A stretch of 64,000 nucleotides of DNA from Apostichopus japonicus. Taxonomy: Eukaryota; Echinodermata; Holothuroidea; Aspidochirotida; Stichopodidae. Both the position numbers and the translations under genes were made by a program. Location of the stretch: the NCBI RefSeq assembly GCF_037975245.1, contig NC_092562.1, positions 18,754,054-18,818,053 of the forward strand. Direction: 5' to 3'. Positions within the stretch are counted from its first letter, which is position 1; each line of letters begins with the position of its first letter. Positions 9,486-64,000 of this stretch are shown here, in pieces. The notes below the pieces were generated by a model that saw only the letters and a program-made list of their open reading frames with translations, ran no database searches and was not told the origin of the DNA.

Positions 9486-12400
9486 TTTTTTTTTCAGATA
9501 TTTGAAGCAAAATGTAATACTGGCTCCCCCTTTGTTAAGGCCACTGTGTTATGTACGCCTTTTAAAATTACATTTGATAATATCTGTACAAAAACAGTGT
9601 ATTTCTGTCATTTATACAACATTCATATGCAACAAGACAGATACAGGATATGATCTATGATCAGAATTCAATTATCAGAAATCAGAAACCTATTATCAGA
9701 AATCTATTAGCAGAATTCAGAAATCTGCAATCAGAAATCAGCAACAAAGAAAGACACTAGTGATTAAAGCCAAAGAAACAACCTTGAGGAGTACTCCTAA
9801 ATCAGCAACTGTACATAGTTATAATGGGAAAGTGAAACAAAACAAATTAATCTGCATTTTACAAATACTTATACAGCCCTTTGCAAGTGAAAATTAACGT
9901 TTATGGTCTGGTATTTTCACAATCGGTTCTGTATGACTTGGTTACCAAACTATGTAATTTGGTTTTCGTTTCAAAATAGTAAAATGTCATTTTCAGCAAT
10001 TTACTAGCATTCATGTATAACAAGACAATAAAACACATTATTTTTAAAACTCTCTCTGGGAAACCTCAGACAAGGCTTGTCCTCTTGAGATAATGTTGTG
10101 CAACTTTTGGCAAATCATTATTTCATAATGTATGAGATGTTTTATTTTTTCTGAAAATATCAGCCAAATGTTACACTTAAACCAAGTTATTCGTTGTTAT
10201 TTCATTCAAACTTCTGGTAATTATTATTTATGAGCTATAGAAAGTATCCAAAAATGCTGAGAGCAAAGTTTTTCTCAATTTCTTTTTTTAAGAGGAGAAA
10301 GCACCGATGGTTGTTAAATGACCAAACAGAATCAATATCTCACCATACCTACGTTGAGCAATGTGCCATGTAACACTGGTAGGGTGCTCAATCCTGAAGG
10401 CCCACATATCCTATTAGATCAAGAATGAGGACCCATTTCGTGGGACATAATTGGAAACTTCACAGGCTGGTGTGACCTAAAGCATGCTGGCTAGTAAGAA
10501 ACCATGGCCTAGAGGAAACTATTCAAACCAACAATCTTCTCAAATTCATTTCTTCATGGGTTTTCAAAAGACTTGTTTTTTTTTTACTTTTGCCGACCAA
10601 TCGAAAACACTTATAGTTATCATGTCTTTTACTGATACTTTCATGCTTTGTAGGTTTAATTTGTTTTCATCAGTTTACTTATTAACTCCACAGTCCAACT
10701 ACCATGGAATACATTTAATACTCAAATACGTCAAATGACAGGTTCCACTATAGAGTAAAAGATGTCAATGATACAATTCTATCAAACAGCCTTTGCATCA
10801 ACATGCTGATCTATGGCCAATTCCTACCAAAACCCAAGAATTATTCTTTTAGAATAAGTTTACACAAATGATTCAACTAGGAGATCTACCACGATTCTGG
10901 ACATTATTTGATCACAAAAATGAATGATAATTAGCCAGTAATCAATGAATACTGTTGATTCCAGATAATATTAATGACAAATATTAAAATATCAAATCTG
11001 TAATTTTTTCCCCTTCATATTTCATCAATATTTGTAATGCAACGTGATAAGTCAGGATAGTAAGATGCATTGGTTTGTGAGTTTACAGTTCATTCAAAAT
11101 CAGTATTAAAAATATGCATTATGCATATTGAAAACATTTATTCATAGTTTTTAATTTTGTTTATAAAAATTTCACTACAATTTTTAAAATTCAAAATCCA
11201 CTCTGACCAATCTAAGACCAATGAGATTTGATTTGAAAATGTTTGAAATTATACTGGATATGGCTGTTGGCAGAGTTTTACAATCAAAGACCAACAGAAT
11301 ACAGAAAATTAGGAGTGATAGTAATGTTCCTATGTAGCTATTTCCATATTTTCAAGATATTTTCACCTTTAAAAATCATCCTAAATCTCTGGAATAATCC
11401 TTTAAGGTTAACTTGATGATGACATCAGCTTCTCAGTTGCAGGCCTAAATGCTAACATTTAATCTGCTGTTTCATAAATTCCAGAACCCAACCCCCCCTC
11501 CCCCCCCCCCAAAAAAAAAGGGGGTTTGTACAATCTGGACTTGACAATATGGTTTTTAATCGTCTGAATCAATTATATGCCTAAAATTTATCCTTTTCAA
11601 GGAGTAAGTTTCTTTTGAAACATATGATACATTAAATGCAAAATTCAGAATTTTTACCACTATTATACATTGACAGATTCCATAATTATGCCCAGTGAAT
11701 TACTGGTGGAGTTGAATACTAACCCTGTGAGGCGACTGTTTTCCACAAAGTGGCAGTGATTATCCAAAAAAGGGTGTTTTGGATGCTAAGATGTGTGAGG
11801 TTTGTGAAGTATTTTCTTAAGTCCATGTGAGGTACTATTAATTTGTTTTATAAGAGAATTCAATTTTAAAATAGCAAATAAATGGGTTTTTTTTCTTCTT
11901 TATACATTTTTCAATTTAAACCAAAAAAATTGCTGTACATATAATTTCCCAAATAATTTTTTCCCTGTAAATCCAAAAACAAATCTGGCAAGTAACTTGT
12001 GAAAAGTGCAAAGAAATAATAAAAAATCAAAAAATTCAAAAAAGTAAATAAAATGACTATACAAACAAAGAGCAGTTAAAAAAACCTGGTTAAAACATTT
12101 CTCTTAAATCCAGATGTACAAAATGACAAAGAAATGCCCAAACTCAAAAATGTCAAGAAAAGCTAAATCGTTAAAGTGACGGTTTAGATTAAAGACAAAT
12201 TTTTCTATTTACAATTTTCTTCCCTTCTATACATTTGCATGATTACTGACTAGCAGAGCATCAACTAAGTTTCCTTTATTGACTTTTTAAAGTGATAAAA
12301 CATATCTAAAAATAATCTTAATAATTCGAAACTGAGTTATTCATATGAGATGGTAAACTATCCGCCCTTTTAACTTCTGGTGCATCTCATATCGGTCTAG

Positions 12401-13587
12401 AGCTTCTTTGAAATTTCACCTTTGAATTCACACGATCGTTATTAAAGTGTGAGACACTGAAATGTGCCGTAGCGTCATACAAAATGCAATATTTCAATCT
12501 TGTTTAACCCATTATGATCTAACAGCTGTGTACATTGACATTCTCATTTCTCCATTAGTTACAGTAACAATCGAATGGGATTAAGATAAAAACATGTCTC
12601 TTTTGTCATATCTCGTTTTTTATAATGCACTTCGTTATAGCTTTATTAAGCTGGATTCAAATTAGAGTAGAAAATATACCAGAAACCTTAATAGCCCTTT
12701 CCAGATTTTGCTGTTTAAATGTAATTTGACTGACTAACCTGTAACTCTAACCATCACACCCTCCTCACTGACCCCCCACCCTAACCCCCCCCCCAAAAAA
12801 AAATCTATTTCACTTCTCTCAGGCATCTAAGATCTATTAACAGTATAGCTGTAAATAAGCCATTCTGCACCATATGCCATTTTGCTACACATTATCCTTA
12901 TCCATTACCTTTCAAATACTTCACATAAAGTACCAATCATTAACATTCTGTAACTTACATTTCATGATTAGCACCATCAATAATTTCCTTCTTTCTTTCT
13001 TTTTTCCTCGATTTGTAAAAGTACTGGAAATATTCAATATTTAAAATATTTTTTTTTATTAATTTTCTTTTAAAGTCTCTTTGAAAAATCAACTTGCACT
13101 CTTGTTAGATCAGCTGATTAATGGTATAAAAGAAAAAAAAGGATAGCAAAAAAAAAAGGTTCCCCTCAAAATTAGTCACTTCTAAAAGACAACAACAGGC
13201 AGGAGATGAAATATAACCGGGAAAAATATATATGTTATCATATCATTACTCACTGTAACCAAAAACCATGCATTCCATATATTTTCTCAACCTTAAAAAA
13301 AAATTAAAAATTAAAAAAAGGGGAATGGCAATTTTTTTCGTTCTTCTTATAATGAATTTGGCTTGCATCACTGCAATAAAAACTGAAAACAATAACCTGG
13401 TAAAATCTGATATCATATGTACTGGAATTCACATGCTAAATAAACCATACTATTATGCCTTCATGTGATAAAAAAATAAAAAACAAACAATAGTTATATC
13501 CATTGTATAAGCCATGTGATCCCATACAATGTTAATGCACCCATCCAAGAATATAATTGTAAACAAAGTATATCTTACAATGTTGAT

Positions 13588-13590
<3 letters not shown>
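9486..13590. other. AT-rich non-coding stretch, 3' flank of the receptor gene
   Basis: No supported exon. About 9660-9760 holds degenerate ATCAGAA-type short repeats, and 11488-11525 and 12770-12800 hold C-runs followed by A-runs. This lies downstream of the receptor stop codon on the minus strand. Whether the 3' UTR extends into it cannot be told. Confidence 0.45.

Positions 13591-13640
<50 letters not shown>
13591..13640. repeat. (AT)n microsatellite
   Basis: A pure AT dinucleotide run of about 50 bp. Confidence 0.95.
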
Positions 13641-13642
<2 letters not shown>

Positions 13643-14675
13643 TAACAATTATAATAAAGTACACATGTGTACTGCATACTATAGATATGAACTACAAACT
13701 CGGTTCAGACACCGTATCCATATCGGTTTAAACCTGACTGGTGTTTGAGTGGCAGAGCTTTGACAGACCAGAGAGTTGGAAGACCGACTATGCATGATGT
13801 GCCAGTGTTGTAAACCACTAATTCACTTATTAATTGGTCTCCGATATTTTGCGGAACCTGTCTGCACATCATGGGTGTGAGCTCGACAAAGAACAAGTCT
13901 GAGAAAAAAACTTTGAAGGCGATCATGGAGTGTTCGTGGTGAAGTTCTAATTATAAGGTAATTATATATTTGATTAGGAGGACACAGATGGAATTTGGTA
14001 GCATGACTGTGACCTTGGAACTCAATATCCGAGCACTAGCTTTTGACAGTGTAAACTACACTGAGTATTTGATATGTTACATATAATGGTTAAGTTTCTT
14101 CTTAGCCAATCGAGTAACTTGTCACATTTCAGAGCCATATGTCACTTTCCAAAATCAGACACTATTTGTGTTACTATGGTAATTAATGTCTTGATGAAAC
14201 TGCTCCGTGTTCTGTGTCTGCAAAGAAGGTACATTTTAAAGTGGTATTGGAAATCATCTTGCTGATAAATGACAACCACTTCAACCTCAATTCTAGCATG
14301 CAAAAGTAGGCTAGGCCCATACAATCTGCTATGACCAAATGGTAGGCCTTGGACAAAATTATGATATGTTTTGAAAGAGAATAAAAAATCTGCTCAAATT
14401 TCTAAACATCAATTTGAGTGCAAACAAGAGAAATAGCTACTTTATGCGGCATAGTAAATGTGAGATTTTGAAAGGACGTGGCTGATGTTATTCTGTTCGA
14501 ATAGTAGTGTTACCATGGTTATCACTGATAGCTCTGGTTTCATAGCACTTATAATGACACCATAATCATCTCACCATACACTTCCATATACTATGAAATC
14601 ACATAAACATTAGAATTATGCCTCACATCCTCTTTTGAAAGATCTCTCAATTATTCACCTTTGTGACGTAAATCT

Positions 14676-59604
<44,929 letters not shown>

Positions 59605-59737
59605 GGTGACTGTTAGTAGTGTGAGAGACAGGATCCACTTTCTGAGCTGAGCGATACTTCAATGTGATTAAATTGCGCCGATTCCAAGAATTCAAACTAT
59701 TAGTCAAATCTGTAGTCACCTGTAGATGCAAGAACAT

Positions 59738-60290
59738 GTATATAGTTTAAACGCTTTCTTGATGTGCAATCTTTTGAATATCTTATCTATCACGGTTTTC
59801 ATATTCTTTAATTGTTTCACCTAGTTCTAATAATGTACATAGTTTTAACGCTTTCTTGTTGTGCAATCTTTTGAACATCTTATCTATCATGGTTTTCATA
59901 TTCTTTAATTGTTTCACCTAGTTCTAATAATGTACATAGTTTTAATGCTTTCTTGTTGTGCAATCTTTTGAACATCTTATCTATCATGGTTTTCATATTC
60001 TTTAATTGTTTCACCTAGTTCTAATAATGTACATAGTTTTAATGCTTTCTTGTTGTGCAATCTTTTGAACATCTTATCTATCATGGTTTTCATATTCTTT
60101 AATTGTTTCACCTAGTTCTAGTAATGTACATAGTTTTAATGCTTTCTTGTTGTGCAATCTTTTGAACATCTTATCTATCATGGTTTTCATATTCTTTAAT
60201 TGTTTCACCTAGTTCTAGTAATGTACATAGTTTTAATGCTTTCTTGTTGTGCAATCTTTTGAACATCTTATCTATCATGGTTTTCATATT
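59738..60290. repeat. 97-bp minisatellite upstream of the receptor gene
   Basis: About 5.7 copies with an exact 97-bp period (GTGCAATCTTTTGA begins at 59764, 59861, 59958, 60055, 60152 and 60249). Copies differ by only a few bases. In gene orientation each holds AGATAAG (GATA-type), and copies two to six hold ATTGCACAAC (perfect C/EBP consensus). The copy nearest the gene alone has CTATATAC (59745-59738), a possible TATA-like box, where the others have CTATGTAC. Confidence 0.92.
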
Positions 60291-62002
60291 TATTTATTTT
60301 TGAGTTTGACATGTGTACTCCTTTTTATAAATATGCTATATTTATACTGGTTTCAATAAATGAAAAACAGAATGCAAAAAAATGTTATCATTCAAGAACA
60401 GCTCTGACAGTATTACAGTACCTTTCAGAGTTTTAGTCGTCATTTAAGGGAGAAAAAAATGAAAAATCATTATGAAAAGTTCCTCATTGAAGTACTTGAA
60501 TTCTAAACTTAAAACAACCACTTTTCCCTAATATTTGTATTGATCTATACTGTGCCATGACTACAGTAGCTGTATGCAAAATGCTAATTAAGAAAAAAAT
60601 TGTGATGCAATGCTATGGGATATGCAATAACAAAAAATATTTAAAAAATTGAAACCAAATGCAAGCCCTTCCCCTCCCCCCTCCCCTCAAAGAAAGAGAA
60701 AAGGTGAAAAAAATTGCCATCAAACCAATTACTGTAATTTGATAATAATATAAAAGTTCAGCCCACCATTTTAATGATATAAAATGGGTAGGCTATCAAG
60801 CCTATGAAGAGAATACTGTCAGAGGATAGTGGCTTAGTTACATATATTACATTATTTTTTATGCAAGATGGAATTGACATCAGATCTGTTCGAAGATGTA
60901 AAAACCTCTGTTGATTGTGAGTGAGTGACATCAATACAGTATCAACTTAACGTTCTTTGTCCTGGTGCGTTGAAGTACATTTTCTTAAAGTCTGTGTATT
61001 GCAAAAAGTTGTCAGTTGTTTTGAAATGAACAGGGAGAACAATACTGTACCACAGTCAGGAAGTATGGTTAAGATGGTCATGAATGTAGACCAAATAATG
61101 CAAAATAAGCTACAATAACAGGAAGTTGAAGACATCAGTATTTATGATATAGTGTTTAATAACAGCATCATTGTTATACTAGGACTTTAAATTTGGAAGG
61201 AAGGATGCAATAGTCTCGAAAATGTTTACGTCCGCTCAGAAAAAAAACCTCTCCATTTTTGTTTCCGTCTCTGAATATCCAAATTAAAGGTTGGGAAGTA
61301 CCAAGAACTCTACACTGAGCAAAGCAGGTAATTTGTTAAGAATATCCCCAAAAAGGATACATAATATTGAGATTATCCCCTAAAAGAATATATATCCTAC
61401 TTGCTGGTTTCAAGAACGAATGGGCAAAGTTTTCTTTAAATGATTAGGAGTATTAATGAAGTAATATTACCTTAAGTCAAGGTCTTTGTATCTCTGAAGT
61501 AATTAATACCCTTAAAATTCTTTTATTGCCAGATGGATAGGCAATTAATCGTGCAAGAGAATTGTAATTACAGCTCAATTAATAGCACTTGTTGAGTTGA
61601 AAATTAACTTGGGAGACATTAACACACCCATGTCTTCCTCTAAAGTACTGCAAACTATGAATTAGTGACTGAATGTTAAAAACAACTATGTGTGTCAGTA
61701 TGTGAAGTTAGTTAGACAATTTAAACATGATCAGCATCTACAGTAGCATATAGGCCGCCAGACTTGATGAGAAAGATACTTTTTTAAGGAAAAGTCGCCC
61801 AGGGAAGAACCTGGGCACGAAAACCAAACTACCGAACGACTGATCCGCTCTCAACCCCAGTCCCCTTGCATCGGGACTGTGACTGTGTGATCATCGTTGG
61901 GTGTGCATCACCATTCCCCTCGAAAGGGAACAGATACTACACATGATCTTATAGCCAAAAGGCAGAGAAGCGAAAGACTGCACATTGTGTCTGTACACTT
62001 AC
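60291..62002. other. AT-rich upstream DNA
   Basis: No supported exon. A GC-richer patch at about 61795-61925 resembles a SINE or other repeat but has no clear polymerase III boxes. Confidence 0.45.
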
Positions 62003-62115
62003 AGTGAGCAGGTTGAGTGTGTTGTACCAGATGGGTTTTACAAACTTGAGGCTACGTGGCCCTGAAGCCTGACCATCAAGAATTGTTCTTCCAACATCAA
62101 CCAGAGTAGACTGTC
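62003..62115 (-). CDS. Candidate internal exon of an unrecognised upstream gene
   Basis: On the minus strand a GGGACAG acceptor leads, after two bases, into 37 codons: QSTLVDVGRTILDGQASGPR, then SLKFVKPIWYNTLNLLT, ending at a consensus donor ACT|GTAAGT in phase 0. All plus-strand frames are closed. Codon texture is convincing but the pyrimidine tract before the acceptor is poor, and the frame is also open upstream. Any following exon would have to lie between here and the receptor or beyond it. Family unknown. Confidence 0.35.
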
Positions 62116-62800
62116 CTGTCCCTCCCAGGTAATGCATTTTTAATAAATCCCTTACCAACACATGGAAATACAGTACCACATGTATACAAATGATAAACTT
62201 AACCCGACAACAATTAGCTTGAGACATAATACACAAATACTACAGTGCATTCCTACCATCCCTAAACAATTGTACTCCTTTACAGAGATGAATGTGATCA
62301 CATGAGTATCCCTAGAAAATATAACATGTGTTACATCTCAATCCCAGGATAAGCCTGATACCACATGCTGATCTATAGGAGCAGCCCCAAAAGCCATAAT
62401 CTGGTAACAATTACAACTGGTTTACTTAATGCCAGGAGAGATAACCCCTATATAACTCCAAGGGAATTTAAACTTGGATAAGGGGCCTTGATTAAATGCA
62501 AAATGGTGCTATCATTTCCATTATTTTGTCAAAATTTGTGTAGTAAAACAATTAATGTTGACAGTGTAAACAACTTTAACAGCATACGCGTGTGTCATAA
62601 AATGTAAGCCATTTAGAAAAAAGTCTGCCTTCCCACACCCCCCCCCATCCCTGTGGCTATGTGAAAATGTCAGGTTAATGACATTAAACATCTATCATAT
62701 CTAGAAAACATTTTTTTTTTTTAAACAGAATATAAATAGACAAATCTTTTAGATGCAGTCACAATTAGTTCCCCAGAGGATTTCTGCTTACAAGTACAGA

Positions 62801-63345
62801 GAATGTTCACAACTTTAGGGCTCAGTAACTAGGGTGATTGATGGAGATTACACATTTAGTGCAAAAAAATATATACATGTACACAAACTAGGCACACATT
62901 TTGAACCAACTGATGTATCTAGGACATCATATTAACGTATCTTTTCATAAAACTGACATTTGCAAAGTGAATGTTCACAACTTTAGGGCTCAGTAACTAG
63001 GGGGATGGAGGGAAATTACACACCTAAGTGCAAAAAATACATATATGTACACAAACTAGGCACACATTTTGAACCAATTACTGATGAACAGTATCTAGGA
63101 ATATTGACATATCTTTTCATAAAATAGTGTAGGCTTCAAATTGTCAGTTCTTTTCATAAAACTGACATTTGCAAATTGAATGTTTCACAACTTTAGGGCT
63201 CAGTAACTAGGGTGATCATGGAGGGAAATTACACACATACTGTAAGTATAAAAAATACATATGTGCACAAACTAGGCACACATTTTGAACCAAGTGATAT
63301 ATCTAGGACATATAAGTATATCTTTTCATAAAACTGACATGACTT
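62801..63345. repeat. 170-210-bp repeat, three copies
   Basis: GAATGTTCACAACTTTAGGG starts the copies at 62801, 62969 and (as GAATGTTTCACAACTTTAGG) 63178. Each continues CTCAGTAACTAGG, ACACAAACTAGGCACACATT and CTTTTCATAAAACTGACAT. The second copy has an extra stretch of about 40 bp that duplicates its own end. Confidence 0.88.
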
Positions 63346-64000
63346 ACAGGCGTGAATCATTAATTTGGAGAGATACTTGACACTCCTGGAGGGAACTTTG
63401 ACAGTTCTTCAAGTGACGCAAGAGCCATAAAGTGATATACTGTATACCAGTGCCAATATTATATATTAATATGTATATTTCCAATACATTAATGTTTCCA
63501 CTGCACAGGCAAAAATTCTTTCTCCACCCCCCCCCCCTCCCCCTCTCCTTTTATTTTTACACATCTTTATGCTCACAAAATTTCATGAGCCTTATGGCTC
63601 TGAATTAAATTTCAGGTTTATGAAAACTCTTAAAGCGATATTCATGTGGCATAGAAATAGACACTTTCAAAAAACTTGACGTTGGAGAGGTAAATTTCCT
63701 GCTCAGATACTGTTTAGTGTGTGATCATCCACATCTTGTGAGCATGTATGCTTGATTAGTTTTACATTTGTAAATTATATATTGGCAAGAATGCTCTTAA
63801 AGGGACACCATATAAATGGCATATTATTTGAAACAGTTTTGCTTTTCATGAAAGAACTCCATATAACATGCGAGAAGTGATTCTCTTTATAAAGTGTCCA
63901 TTTGGGTGAAAACATTAAATCAGATTTTGTGGCCACTTTGTAACTGACCATACAATCCAAAAATAACTCATTTCAAGGAATAAACACATTTAAAAACCAA

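Noticed and set aside
61795-61930. GC-richer patch possibly a tRNA gene
   Set aside because: I could not draw a cloverleaf or place A and B boxes. At most it is a repeat fragment.

Overview
The window is AT-rich animal nuclear DNA. It has short exons in long introns, GT..AG splice sites, many microsatellites, LINE and SINE tails, and short elements with terminal inverted repeats. There are no dense ORFs or operons. The one recognisable gene is a gp130-like class I cytokine receptor. With the tRNA-headed SINEs and poly-G-rich inverted-repeat elements, this suggests an invertebrate deuterostome, perhaps an echinoderm. The phylum is a guess.

The main gene is on the minus strand and can be assembled completely by eye: ten coding exons from the ATG at 59604 to the TAA at 14676. 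The intron phases agree at every junction, giving 2013 nt and 670 residues. The protein has a signal peptide, a two-domain cytokine-receptor homology module (C-x-W motif, and LSEWS in place of WSXWS), one further fibronectin III domain, a transmembrane helix, a Box1-like segment and a tail of about 270 residues. The tail carries YTQV and, 13 residues from its end, YFKQ, a STAT3-type YxxQ site. Intron 1 is 28.4 kb and fills almost half of the window. A 97-bp minisatellite starts about 130 bp upstream of the ATG.

Layout: 1-9000 holds a hAT-like element, a SINE and several weak coding-like patches on the minus strand that may be the 3' part of an unrecognised gene. 9165-9485 is a near-perfect fold-back. 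9486-14675 is 3' flank. 14676-31157 holds receptor exons 10 to 2, with a LINE broken by a nested transposon in intron 7 and a second LINE tail in intron 6. 31158-59528 is intron 1, with two hAT-like elements of one family and a small one of another, two inverted copies of a third LINE tail and many tandem repeats. 59529-59604 is exon 1. 60291-64000 is upstream DNA with one candidate exon of another gene and a triplicated 170-210-bp repeat.

Coding calls rest on hand translation and splice-phase consistency. No alignment or transcript evidence was available.
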